From assembly GCA_017163975.1 (NCBI GenBank), contig JAFFSR010000242.1, forward strand, positions 4,241,001 to 4,305,000: 64,000 nt of DNA, read 5' to 3'. This DNA comes from Anastatus disparis (lineage: Eukaryota; Arthropoda; Insecta; Hymenoptera; Eupelmidae). The position numbers and the translations under genes were made by a program. The notes beneath the pieces are model-generated. The model saw nothing but the letters and a program-made list of their open reading frames with translations. It ran no database searches and was not told the origin of the DNA. Shown here piece by piece: positions 1-13,400 of this stretch; position 1 is the stretch's first letter; each line of letters begins with the position of its first letter.

Positions 1-598
1 AGTTTCTGACAACGATACTATGTGGTTACTAGCAGTGTTATCATCAAAACCAGAATGTGCTGAACATGTGATGAAATGTATACCTGCAGTTTGTGATTAT
101 CTTGTGGAACATGTAATCAAAAAGGATGAAAATGTTCAAAAAGTTATTATTATTTTATATTTATTTACATCATTGATTTATTTTTATAAAATTTTGTAAA
201 TTATAAATACTTTTCAGATTTCAGCTTGTCTTAGAATTGTATGTAATTCTGTATCAGAACCATCGGGTCAAGTAGCTCAATATTTATTAAAAGATGAAAT
301 GGAAAAAAATTCTGCTTTCATTAATCAATTATTATGTTATGAGTATGTTCATATCAAACAAGAGACGTTATGGCTCATAGGTAATTAGAAATACAATTGC
401 TTTTATGTAAAAAACATATAATTAATATTAAACTTAAAAATTCTATACATGTAATGTAAATGCATCATTTTTTGTAATATAATAACAGGTAATCTGTATA
501 ATCATCGTTCGGAGGCTGTTCAACAACTAGTGAAGCCAATAATTCACTCTTTACCATCTTTAAAACATACAATGGACTTATTCAATGAAATGACGTAA
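1..598 (+). CDS. Armadillo-repeat protein, 3' end (TMCO6/importin-alpha-like)
   Basis: Three exons can be joined: 2-142, 218-380 and 489-598, ending in TAA at 596-598. The 5' part lies outside the window. Splice phases match (phase 0, then phase 1) with GT donors and AG acceptors. The product is helical and armadillo-like: MWLLAVLSS, then ACLRIVCNSVSEPSG, then QETLWLIGNLYNH, the last resembling the helix 3 pattern of importin-alpha ARM repeats. It ends soon after the last repeat with no acidic tail, which fits the importin-alpha-like TMCO6 family better than importin alpha itself. An AATAAA signal lies at 643-648. The stop is only about 130 bp from the stop of the convergent phospholipase gene. 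The ARM-type fold is fairly sure; the family assignment is an inference. Confidence 0.6.
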
Positions 599-726
599 AA
601 AAAAAAATTTAACTCCAGATACATGAGTAAGTTATTACTAACAATAAATAATACCTCACTAACACTCCAATCACATCACAATACCGCAAATTTAAAAAAA
701 ATAATTGTTCTTAGAAATTAAAAAAC

Positions 727-3700
727 TTAAAAACTTTTTTTCGCAGGAACAAACTTTTTAACATTAATTTCGCCAGACGTCGACTCATCCTCTATGCATG
801 GTGGTTGCGCAATATTGAAGTATATGTTCCCAATGATGTTTGCTGATACATGATTTATGCTCTTAAGGCAACGGTAGAAGGTCTCGTCGCAAGTACAATG
901 AGATCTGTAAAAGAACAAAAGAAAAAATTACAAAATCATAATTTATGTTAATGACACACTGGTCTAGTTTAAGTTTCTTAATATTGCTACATATTAGTTT
1001 TACTATTTTGACGCTAATTAGTAAAACTGCTGTGGTGTTAAGGAAGAAAGGAACAAGTCACGTGAAAAAGTTTTCGAGACCCAGTGTTTTAAACTTTATG
1101 CCTTTGTGCAAATTTATGAGCTGAAAATAGACTTATTCCATTATTTCCTTTTTCATTTATGTTATAATTGTATAATTTAATCAAACCTTTAAAAAGTAAA
1201 AAATTAAAACCTTACGTAAATTACAATGTACATGGATGATTTTTTTTTTTAAATAGTGCAGAAATAATTTAAAATTACTTTGAAATAAACATATGGATTA
1301 GTTTAGAGTAGGCCTGGAGGACTGTCTTTTTATACACGTGATAGAAATATAGAAAACTCAAAAAAAAAAATTTATTGTGAAAATTGCTTAATAAATGAAC
1401 ACTAATCATCCTTAAATGGTTATCAGAACATTTTCTAAAGAAATAAAAATTCAGGTCTGAAAGAGTTATATCGATTTACATAAAAATTAGACTTATTCTC
1501 TTCTTCCATGACCCCACAGTATATTGTGCCAGTAATTTTTATGAATCAAATCTATCTTAATTTTTACTTTATTTGTAGCATAAACCATATATAAAACAGT
1601 CATATTTGTATCTTTTAACTGACGCGACTAATTTCTGGATGAAAGGATTATGAACACATTTCTCTATCAATTGAGCCCTTTGTAAACTCTTGCTTGGTCT
1701 ACTTACTTGCTAAAAAATGAGTTATTGACAAGGTTGTAGCGAGACTTGTAGGCACGTATTTTTACTGGGCATAAATCATGGGCTCTGCAACATCTGAAAA
1801 ATTTTAATACATGACGTAGATTAATTGAAATGCTTAAAATCATTTCAAACTGATTTTTTTTATAAACGTATAAGGTTTACAATGTTGTAATGCACGGTAT
1901 ATTAAATACTAAATTGTATTTAAATCTTCCTATTAGTAATAATGATAATAATTATAATAATAATAATACTAATAATAATATTAATAATAATAATAATAAT
2001 AATCGTAATCTATTGACGTCAATCTTATGAATAGTAAATTTTATATCTTAATTTTATATTTAATGTTACGAATATATAGATAATGAGCAATAGTTTAATT
2101 TATATTACGAAACAAACAGGGCTACTTGAAAAATCAATTGAATTGTACATACTATGTAACAAGAGAATTCAGTGAAAAAAATAAAAACACAATACTTTTT
2201 TTTATAGAAAAATTAATTTTTTTATTAATACCTATCGATCCTCGTTCTCGATCCTAAATCGTGATAACTTTTAGCAATGTCACCAGTTCCGCACCATTTA
2301 GTACCTAAAAAATTAAAAAAAAAAAAAATTCATTTTAAATTAAATTTACATAGATGAAAAAACAATTATGTTCATTGAATGGCGTGATATACCTGGAACT
2401 ATTCCAACTAGAAGAGGATTGCCTCCCTTAGCTTTTTCTATATTTACATTAGATACGGCCAGAGCACGTGCTGGATTTTCGTCAAGCTTATCGCACTTGT
2501 CCATCAGTTTAGTTATATCTTTGAACGATGTCTCATGCGGTGTTACAGTTGTTGATAAATTTTTAAGAAGTTCATCTGCTTCGCTTGGTTCACTGAAAAA
2601 TATTAATTCGAAATAAAAAAATTTTTTTCAAGATATTATGTACAAGTACAACCCATGAGATAACGAAATTCGTTTTTAGTAAACAAAATGTCTATAGAAT
2701 ATAAATCATTCAATTAAATGATTATTTCGGTTATTCTTATCCAAATTTTTTTTATATAAAAAGATACGAAGTTACGTACAAGTGACGTTTCCAGACGAGA
2801 TGCGCTTAGGCTTTGATTAATAAAATTATACATATATAAATAATATACTTAAAAAAAATTTTTAAACACTGGGTACAATAAAAAGTTGTATGTCGATATT
2901 ATTTAATTCACACATTAGTTTATGTTTCTTTGAAAATTTTTTTTTATTTACGAGTAAAAACTGATTTTCATTTAATTAAATCCATATTAAATATCTGGTT
3001 TCATTGTATTCTTCATCTAAGTTTTATTATTTATCAAAGCAAGGATCACAAGCTGCATATTTAATTGCTCTGCTTTTGTTACTTTTGTTTTTTTCATTTA
3101 AATACATAGAACAAAAAAATTCCTACGTGTGCTGCATTAGACAGTTCGACGAATACTAAGTGAAAATTTGCATGATTTGCATTAGCGATGCATGAATTTT
3201 GTACGATAATTTATATAGATTTTCAATTTTTTTGCCTCGCGTTTAATAGGTCAAAGACGATTCTCTGATTATTTTTCAAATTATCTGTTCGTTGTAAAGA
3301 TCGAGAATTTAAGAATATCAAGTTGAATTGATGTAGCTTATAAAATATAAATAAAAAAATGTTATTGTGATTTTAAATTTAATATTTTTGATTAAACTAT
3401 TCTTTAAAATTTTCAAATAAAAAATTTTAATATGTTGACAATAAATAAATATTAAAAGTTTGATCGTAATGAAATTACTTTTGTAATAAAAAATTACAAA
3501 AAAATTATTCTCTTCATAATGGGAAAAATTCTAGATATGCGTAAAAACGAAAATAATAAAAAAAATAATTGTTGATTAAAGCGTTAAATACGAGCCATTC
3601 ACACTTGAATAATGAAATCGGCATGTATAAGAAGCCTAGGCTTACAAAAAAGAAAAAAAACTTTCTCCGAATCGAAAGTTAATAAAATTTCTATATACAA

Positions 3701-4001
3701 TACACAAAAAAAGGTATACATACTAAACTTCGATGAGCTCGCATCGTAAAAGTTTCTTCCCCTCCAGCACATCTAATACAGCGACAATTTGATCATGATA
3801 ATATACCGATCTTGTCTCGCCGGCCGTATCGTTTAATTCGGGTAATACTGGTAAACCTTTAAATACACTGGTAGTCGTTGTAGTGGTCACTGGCATAAAT
3901 TCTCTTGACGAGTCGAATGCAGCTCCTGATATGGGAAATATTGGCTCTTGAAAACTTTGGCCGAAGCATTGGAAAAGTGCTATGACTATTAAAAAAATCA
4001 T
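727..4001 (-). CDS. Secreted group III (bee-venom-type) phospholipase A2, complete
   Basis: Five exons on the minus strand: 4001-3724, 2592-2393, 2304-2232, 1793-1707 and 904-727. The joins keep frame (phases 2, 1, 2, 2) and give 271 residues. The family hydrolyses the sn-2 ester of phospholipids with calcium. Visible marks are a signal peptide (about residues 1-18, MIFLIVIALFQCFG), a pro-region of about 140 residues with a Thr run, a calcium loop WCGTG (163-167), the catalytic pair in CCRAHD (185-190), HCTCD (215-219) and the NIYF tyrosine (241). Cysteines for four of the five bee-venom disulfides are present; the pair forming the last C-terminal loop is absent because the tail is short and Lys-rich. 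All known active-site residues are kept, so activity is likely. Whether it is venom, salivary or immune cannot be told. A TATAAG string (4121-4116) and TCAGTG initiator-like site (4103-4098) lie upstream, somewhat closely spaced. Confidence 0.92.
1935..2003. repeat. (AAT)n microsatellite
   Basis: Imperfect AAT/TAA repeat of about 70 bases inside the third intron of the phospholipase gene, with occasional interruptions (GAT, ACT). Confidence 0.85.
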
Positions 4002-5111
4002 CTTTTTTTTTAGTTTAACTTCTTTTTTTTCGAATTTCTATTTAAATAAGAGAGAGCGAGGAGAGTACGCGAGTTGTTGGTTCGGTATCTCGAAGCGCAC
4101 TGATGAGTTATACTGCTTATATTATTGTCAATACGGCCGAAGAATACGCTGATTGAAAGCTAATATCTGATACCTAAGAACATATATTACAATGTTTAAT
4201 GATTTTTTTTTAAACCAATCTAATGAAGTCAAAGTAGAAAAAAATTTTTTTTTACACATTTCGAAAGTTGCATTTAGTTATTTTTAATTTGATATTAACC
4301 GGTATGAAGATTCAGTGATTAGAATTTATGAATATTTAAATTGAGAGGAGTAAAATATAAATAATTGCATCTTTTTTAAACAATTTTTTTCAATTCTGAC
4401 TGTAGAGAGTTTGTAGACCACAAGAAATAGGGATAAGAAGTTAGTATGTCAATTTTATTTGATTCAAAGATTAGTTTGTGTTTTTCTGAAGTCTTTTTTT
4501 TTTCATTTATGAGCAAATCATATTAAGCTAAGCAATCTAAAATTATATTAGTTGAATAAATTATACAGGATATGCCCGAAAATGACATATAATGCAATAT
4601 CATTAGATACAAAATCAAGTAAATAACGAATCTCGTAATAGGTAGCGGAAAAAGGATATTTCGATTTTTATTTTATATAAAATTTAACCGAATAAATGAT
4701 TATAATTATAATTTGTAAAAGAATAGTTTTTATTATTAACGGCAAAATCATTTCATTTATTCATTTTGTATTCAATGTCTAATTAAAAAAGTGTCTATTA
4801 ATATACAGTAGATAAATTATAATTATGTATTTTTTAAAAATAAGTTTGTAATATATTATTGGATGCAAAAATAAGCGTAGAAAAAAGATTTTTTTTTTAA
4901 AACAAGCGTTAATTCTAATTTAAAGTTTACTTAAAGTTGAAAAAAATAAATTTTTTTATTTTCGTAAACATAAAAAATCAATTATTTAATTATTTTTTAG
5001 CGTCAAGATAAAAAATCTTTTTATAGAAATTTTAATTTAAATAGTTAAAAATACAATCCACCCAGCAAATACCAACAACTATCGACAATTTCACAATTCT
5101 AATTTTTTAAA

Positions 5112-5301
5112 TTTTATTTAACGTCGCTGTATTTTTGCTATTATTGCGATGTTAATTAGCGACGGAGATCATTAGTGTGTTTGTGAACAAAGCACATATA
5201 AAGTACAGCGGTGCTTGTATCAATCGGCTTAGAATGGGATTCGAACTCATATTCTCGAGATTACGAACCCATCGCTCTACCGACTGAGCCACTGACGACC
5301 T
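5112..5301 (-). repeat. tRNA-derived SINE, copy A
   Basis: Read on the minus strand it starts GAGGTCGTCAGTGGCTCAG (A box TGGCTCAGTCGG), has a B box (GTTCGAATC type) and continues into a non-tRNA body with GTGCTTTGTTCACAAACACA. It ends in ACAGCGACGTTAAATAAAAT. It is about 190 bp, collinear with the other five copies. It is one of the more diverged copies. Confidence 0.9.
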
Positions 5302-8300
5302 CATTAATACAATTTTAGTAAATGTTATTTTTAATTTGAAAATGAAAACATTTTTGACCGAATGTTAGATGAATATTATATTTACTTATATTTGAGTTTC
5401 TTTTTATTAAACTTATCTTTTTTTCCAAATCTTAGTGATTAGAATTATTTAGGTCATTATAATAGTTATCTATTAATAAAAAATTTTTTCTATACTCTTT
5501 ATTATATAAAGATAAATATAATGAATGTTTTAAAATAGCACGATACTGAAACTCTTTACGTTAATTGATGTCTGGATAAAGATTTTTTATACAAAAGTTC
5601 AATTTTATTTTTTACAATATTTAAATTTTAAATGCGATATTATTATAATATTTAGTTTAGCCTAGATGAGGATAGTAGAAATTTCAATCATCTAAAATTT
5701 GGATTCTGACATTCCCGTATTTTAAAAATTATAGCACGTAGCAAAAGTATTTAACTGTTCAATTAAATAATTTTGCTTCTAATTAGAAATAAAATGTTTG
5801 ATATGTTACTTTGAATATTGCTGTTAATTATGATTTTGGCTAGAGTAGATTGTATTTTTTATCAGAAGAAATAATAAGAAATAATATATCATCAAATAGA
5901 ATTGATAAATAATATTTCAGAGAAATAAATCTTTAAAAACTACTTTGTTCAAGTATTAGAAAAAGAACTGTAAGTACATTTTCATGTTTCATTGTCTAAA
6001 TAGTTTTGCAATTAATTGATTGTTTATTAAAAATTTTTTTATTTTGCCATTGAAATATAAATACTCTTATTAAAATTTTGTATATTACAGTCAGTAAAGA
6101 AAAAAAAGGACTTGGATATATTATGCTCGAATCTTGTTATAAATTATTGATACATGTACCAAAATTTTTTTCAATGATACCTCAAGTTGTTGAGTAAGCA
6201 GTTTTAATCTAAAACAAGATGTTAGGTATTACGACGTTTAGGCTACGCAGCATTTTTAATGTTACAACTGAAGAACAAAATTTTAATAAAAATTCTTTAT
6301 TTGCTCCAAGTTTTACTATGTATTTTTTAAATAAATAATTAAAGTTTCAAAACTTTCAATATTAATTAAATTTTTAATGCAATTTTGGTTGAATTTAATT
6401 TCAAAATAAGATATACAAAATTTTTTTAATAAAATTTTAAGTATACCCTAAGTAGATATCGAAGTATTTTCTTTTTCATAAAATCATATTCATGCATTTA
6501 AATAGAAAAAAACGATTAGAAATAAATACTTTATGACTTTTAAGTTGAGAATTCAATTTCAGAAACAAAATATTTACCTCGACAAAAAATACAAAGAAAT
6601 AAGAAAAATTCATCATGACACATTAAAAAAAAATCAACTCTATAATAAATTTAATTCTATATGGTACAATAAAAGCGAGAACAAAAGGCAAACAATAATA
6701 AAAAGAATTATACACTCATATCTAAGCTACAGTTACTTAAATATTTTTTTTTTAAAATAACAGTATTCCATATACGTGCCTAATTATCACGTGTACTCAC
6801 AATGTATACCCATATAAAATTGTCCAGTGAAAAAAAGGGGTCATTCACTACTCACCATAGTATATCGTGGACTTAGAATTTCTTCTTTATAGTAGCAATA
6901 TTTGAGTGGAAAATTGTCGCAAATTGTTTTTATTTATTATTATTTTCCTTAGATTAACATCGGCAGCAGGATATGATAGCAGCTTTCCCATTTCTTATGA
7001 CCGCTCATCCATGCAATATACCAAACAATTTCTCATTTTAAATTTTCTGGACTGCGAGAGAGTCTTCGTCATGGGTGAAATCGTCTAATTATATCATGTC
7101 GATCTCACTTTTCACCCTGAACCTGGATAAGCCTTCTTTTTTGTTTATTTTATTTTTAAAACTTATTTCGAGCTGCTTCTTTGTTCTGTTTATAAATAAT
7201 ATGTTTCAATTTAATTTTTATTTTAATTAAATTTAATTATTATTTTATATTTCAATTAAATTTATTAATCATGTTTAAATATTAAAAAATGTTTCGTTTA
7301 ATTAAAAAATCATATTTTTTCATTGATTAAAATTATTATTATTTAAGCAAATATTTTTTTAATATGATTTTTCTTTAAAATTATAAGACAAGGTAAATAT
7401 CAATTTACAAATGTTTTTCCTAATATCTAAAGAGACTTTTGAAAAAAATTCCGCAAATCTTATATTGAAAGTTAATAAATGTCAAGGAAAAAATTTAATG
7501 AAGAAAGTATTAAGTAAAAATTTTAAAGGAATTTAACTCAAGGACGTCAAATTAATTATGTTCGGCTGACCACTGTAATTTTAAAAATTTGAGACTTTTA
7601 AGAAACGATTTTAAGATACAGGATAATTCGCAATCAAATGTATTTCCCTTATGTATTTACCTGCTGAATATTTAAGAAAGATTTAAATACACTTTCTTAT
7701 TTATAATTTAGAACAAATTTTAAAAATACTTTTTTTATTTAAGTAGTATAAAATAGTGTGCTTTGAAAATGAAAAATAAAAAATTATGCAATGTAATTTT
7801 ATAATTCACTGTACCATAAATGGAAATGCGTTCGAAACTTCGAGCAATTAAATATCCAACCGTATACTATCAACCAAAAATATTTTCTTCTCAAACAACT
7901 TTTGAAGCTAATCTATTCCTCCAAAAATAAAATCACGTACCAATCACCCAAGCACAATGAATAACATTAAAAAAGTTTTTCCTTTCACTTCTCACAACAA
8001 CAAAAGGTGTAAGCGCGTGATTTGGTAGCACTTAAAAAATTGCAATTTTCTCACGTCCGAATTTTCTCTGTATCGTTTATATAAAAATTGCTCAGAGCGA
8101 GCATGAAATTTATCAAGTCGACAGTTAAGAGTATAAACTCTAACTGAGCCGTAGTTGTAGTAAAACAACTCCTTTTTCTGGCTGCAATGCTATATACATA
8201 TTACTCCTTTCTTTCTTCACAGAGAGTACCAACTCTCGACGTGTATACGCTTGTGTGGGTATATGAGTACTTTGTGCATGTGTATTAAATGCTCGTGGCT

Positions 8301-8761
8301 TTATGAATTTAAAATTATACACGCGCGTTTATATACAACCTTTCGCCTTCAACTCCCACTTATCATAAAATATATTTTGATGTTTGATGCGCTCTTGCGT
8401 GACATTTATAGAGTTGTGCTGAACTTTTCTTATTATCATATTATGCGTTGATAAACGGGTTTGTTAATGGGATTTTTATTGTTATATCTTTATTGTCGGG
8501 GAATTCATTTGATAAACTCATTTGGTTTGTACATACTTTTGTTTTTCTTACTTTTTATTTTAATATGTTTAGATAATTAATTCGCCAATAAACTTTATTT
8601 CAGATTTAATTATTCAGGACTTTTAAAATTTTTAATTTTACTAATTTCAATTTATTTACAATTATTATTAAGGGCGATTATCAGACAAAAAATTTAATAT
8701 TTTTTCGTATTATCACATCAACACCGGTATTTTCAAAATTTTTTTTTTCTTTTTTTTCTTT

Positions 8762-8952
8762 AACGTCGCTGTATTTATTCTATGATTGCGACGATGATTA
8801 GCGACGGAGATCGTCAGTGTGTTTTAGTGAACAAAGCACATGTAACGTACATTGGTACTTGCATCAATCAGCCACCGAGAGCGGGAATCGAACTCGGGAT
8901 ATCTCGAGATTACGAATCCATCGCTCTACTGACTGAGCCACTGACAACCTAC
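8762..8952 (-). repeat. tRNA-derived SINE, copy B
   Basis: Same family as copy A, minus strand. The A box (TGGCTCAGTCAG), B box (GTTCGATTC) and the 3' inverted repeat (CGTCGCTA...ACAGCGACG) are present. The A-rich tail appears on the plus strand as a T-rich run at about 8740-8761. An open frame at 8782-8982 is only readthrough of this element. Confidence 0.9.
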
Positions 8953-10444
8953 TTTATAAATGTAACATATCACATGTTATAACTACTTTATAATTATAAC
9001 ATGAAATTAAAATAATTTCAGTTGTGTTCGTTCGTATTTTACTTTTTTTTTCATTAATCCATGCTGCTAATTAATCACTTTATCCTTAAAATTTTGCTAA
9101 TCGAAATTCTGCTATTGCAACTAATCAAAATAATGTCATAAAAATTAAGACGTTATTACATAATTATTACATTAACTGGAATTTTAATTGATTTGTAAAA
9201 TACGCAAATATCGAAGAATAATAAATTAAAATTCTGCTATCGAAAATCGCATTACAAAGATTAATTTACATATGTCAATTTTCGTAATATTTGTCAAATC
9301 AACATTTAATTAAAATGTTATAAAACTTGTATTTCTTAATTATGGTGTAAAACAATACATTGTCATTTTATAGTTTTCTTTTTAATGTTAAACATACTCA
9401 TTAAAAATAAAGTTATCTTACTTCTTACTGAATTAGAATGCAATAATTGCAATGTATATACCGTATCTAACGTTTTTTCATTTAAACGTTTTAAAAATGA
9501 TTTTACAAAAAATTGCGCAAAAAAAAGGTTTCTTCACCTGCTTGCAATTCTTGCATAATAATTACAAATCGCGAATCAATCGTTTCATTGCTCATACGCA
9601 TACGTATTCGATCTCCGCATCCGATTTCTATGCGATTCTATAAACGTCGTTAATACAGCAGCAACGACAACGAAAAACAAGAGGTAGAAACGAAGACTCG
9701 ATAAAATTTCTCTCTATACGCGTACAGGACGAGTTTGTCTATATATAAATAAAGAGCACATAGACAAATGGAGAGAATATATATATAAAAAAAAAAGAAA
9801 GGTGATAAGGTGGGAGAGAAGAAAACCTACTTTTAAATTACACGAGAAAGAGAGAGAAGAGACTGGGACGAAGAAAGTGGGACGTTTGTCGCGCGAGACA
9901 CGGCATAATGCGGGCCAATGTATACATGCACACATATTACTATACTAACCGGCGAGATTGCCGAGAGACTTTGACGAATTAACGGACGTGCATTGGAAAA
10001 AAGAAGTGCAGATATGGTAATTTTTTTAGTAAACCTGAAGAAAATGTTTTAGTATGTATTGCTAAGTTATTATTTTTTAAAATAAGCGTTTATTTTCAAT
10101 TTTCAATCCTAATTAACAATTATTTATCATATGAGTGGAAGTAAAATTTGAATGAAAAAAACGAGATTTACTTTTTATAATATATATTTATATATATTTT
10201 TTTCAAGATTTAAAAAAAATTTTTCGTTATAAAAATAATATAATAACAATAAATATATAAAAAAATAGTTAATCGTGGTTCGAATAGATAAGCCACTGTC
10301 ATAGCAATCTTGTCAATAATTCTTGATATAGAAAAAGTTAAAAAATGTAATCTTAAAAAAATTTTCTTTAATCATCGTTGTATCACATACACGCCGGGGC
10401 AATTTGGATCATCGTATATCAATGCGTGGCTTTTTATTTTGTAA

Positions 10445-13400
10445 TCAAGTGGATTGATTTGGCTTTTGAGCATTGGCAGCCGGTGTCGTTGTATTACCAG
10501 GATTGCTATTGCTGTTGTTAGCACTATTTGATTTGCTGCCATAAGGAAAAAGTAATTGGCCGGTTGGTGTACTTGAGCTGAGACGATTAGCACTTAGGGT
10601 CAAGCTTACTGGTGTTGCGTTGAGGAGTTGTAGACGCACAGGACATTGACGGTATCCTTGTAAAATAGAAAAAAAATGGATAAATATATTAAAAAAAAGA
10701 ATGAATGACATTATTAGGTCAATAGTGAAAATCTTGATCAATGTTAAATAATACATTTTTTAAGAATCTTCGTATTTTAAATTTTATTACTTTTTTTGTA
10801 AACTTTTTTTGCAAAAACTTTTTTCGTAAGCCGCAATATGAATATTGAAAGAAAAAGTTTCAACGAATTGAATTTTAACAAATTTTTTTAAAGTTTTAAA
10901 TTAAAGTTTTTAGCTAAGGTCCACTTCATATTCTGATTGAATTATTATAAGGAAAGAAAAAAAAGTAAATATAACAGAAAATTTTATTTATCCACTGCAA
11001 TAAATTTGAATCTAACAATGTACTTCAACAATATTTACAAAATTTTGTACTGATCGGAAATTTATATTATCTTATTATGTGTCATGCAAAAAGGTTTATT
11101 AATACAAAAATTTTCTGAACGAGAAGTAGTGACTAAGAATATGTAAAAACTTAATAAATTATTATGTATACGCTGTTATAAGTATTGTGAATAATTATGA
11201 TTTGATGATGAAAAAAAATGAATGAAAATAAAAAATAAATGAGATCGAATGATTAATTTATCCAGACTGTTTTAATTAAGTGAAAAAACCAGTTTATAAT
11301 CATTACAAAAAAAAATGATCACGTACCAGCATGATGTGGTCCAGAGCAATGGCAGCAAATGGGATTATTCCTTGGTCTAGCGCAAAATTCAACGCTATGA
11401 GGCTCGCCGCAACGTACGCAACGCGGTAAATGTCGACAATTTGCAGCTACATGCCAAAATCCTTGACAACGATAACACTGCAATACGTCATCGGTTGTTT
11501 GTTGTTGTTGTTGGGGCTGTTGCTGACCTGGTACAACATCTACTACTTGATTAACGTTACAATTGTTGAATGGATTCTGTAATCCTGGCGTGGCATTGTT
11601 ACGCCACCAGCGTTCAGGTATAGCACAAAAACGTGCGGCACCAAAGAAATCCAGACCTTGACGTAATAACTGCTCGTATTGACTTGATTCGAGAACCTGT
11701 TTTTAAGTTTTTTTTTTTAATTTAAGTATATCTATTAATCATTTTTAATAAAATGTTAGTTTTTTGGGAAAATTGGTTCCAAAGTCAGACAAATCATAAT
11801 TTATTCTATGGGAAATTTATATATGGAATTCCAGAAGATTTAATTTTTATTTAGGAATGAACATCATAACTGAATTTAGTACGAAAAAGATTAAAAAAGC
11901 AAAGATCGACGTTTCCGCTTTATTCTCTCATATTAAAATATTTGAAACTACTATTTGATTTGTGAAAAAATGTATAATTATCTGAAAATCTCCGAAATTA
12001 TTTGAACAACCTTCAAATTTTATATAAAACTACGCTTTTGTCAGAATTAATTGAGCGTACTGTTTGACTATCTCGTGGAATGTACACTAATCAAAGTAAA
12101 CGTAAAAATTTAAGATAATAAAAAATTTTTTTAAATATCGCTCTTTTTTAAATTCTTCTTTAAGAAGTTATCTTTTTAATTTTGAAATATTGTTATACAA
12201 AAATTGAACTGATTGATTCAATTGAATTGAAATACTTTTATTTTAATTTTATAATATTAATTTATGTTTAACTAATTTGCATAAAATATTAGAACTGCAA
12301 TTGAGAGACCCAATAAACTTATGTCTCAGAAAAGCTGAGAAAAATTCTGAATGAAAAAACTATAAATTGAAATAAGTCAGATGAATATTTATCATCATAA
12401 GAATCATCATCAGGTGCCAAAGTATATATAGATATTTTTTCGTGTTTTGTTACCTCAACGCGCACGTAATGTCGTAATCGTTCGACACTTCCGGTGGTAA
12501 TGCCTTGTATAGCTAGTGCTGAATTAATATCCTGCAGTGGAATAGCCCAAGGTACATCGCGCAATAATACAGCCTGCCGATAGCGTGAATCTCGATCGCA
12601 AAAACGAGCGACCTGAAAAAAGAAAAAATTATTGTTATTTTTCATCTATTTTTATATTTTTACAAGCAGTTACATTTACATTGAAAAAATATAAATATGC
12701 AACTAAGGTTTTGTTATTGTTAGGTGTTATTTTTTTTTATGTTAACTACGTGCGAAGGTTGGTGCATTGTATTATTTAAATACCCTATGTTTTACCTAAA
12801 TAATTACATAAAAAATTTTTGAACATTTTTCAAAATGAATAATTCACTAATTATAAAAATATAAAATTAATTGTAAAAATATGAATGAGTTATGAATTTT
12901 TTTATCAGATTACTTCTCCACTTCTCTTATTGATTATAATTTGAATAAAAAGCTTTTGAAAATTGTCCAAGATGAAATTTTTATAACTAATAGTTCTTCA
13001 ATGTTAAAATCCAAAAACGTTTTTAATACTTTTCAATTGAAATTCTGAACGTTGCATTACATTTACGCTGTGTTATGGGTGCAGATATAATTATTAGGTG
13101 CAGTCACCCTGAAACAGTGATTTGCAGGAAGATGACCTACTTTTATGATAATTTTTCATTGCTATGACTTTGCATATGTGTGTGTGTATAGTGAATAGCA
13201 TTAGAATACGAATTGTATAAAATAATAATTATCACGGTAGAAATATATTTAAATCTTTTAATGGCCAATTAAAATGTTAATAACGGTTTAAAAAAAAGCT
13301 AATAATTGTCAAGGAAAATTCAAAATGTAGTTCATTGTAAAATAAAAAAGTACCGTTTTTTTATTTTTATAGGTGAACGTAGTATTCATCTTTTAAGTAA

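Larger units (their letters stand above)
4002..10444. other. Intergenic spacer with two SINEs and GC-richer patches
   Basis: Very AT-rich spacer between the 5' end of the phospholipase gene and the 3' end of the LINE-ORF1-like gene. Apart from two minus-strand SINE copies it holds GC-richer patches at about 6780-7130, 8090-8460 and 9580-9990; the last has a GA-rich tract near 9845-9880. Short open frames here (6533-6760, 6906-7088, 9452-9643, 9714-9935) show no domain, no splice support and low-complexity composition. I see no gene. Confidence 0.6.

Noticed and set aside
2368..2616. 82-codon plus-strand open frame
   Set aside because: It is antisense to exon 2 of the phospholipase gene, which has matching splice phases and family sequence on the minus strand.
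5222..5300. Functional tRNA gene
   Set aside because: The tRNA-like heads at all six loci have a poor anticodon stem, lack a proper acceptor stem and continue into a shared SINE body.
8782..8982. 66-codon plus-strand open frame
   Set aside because: It lies almost wholly inside SINE copy B.
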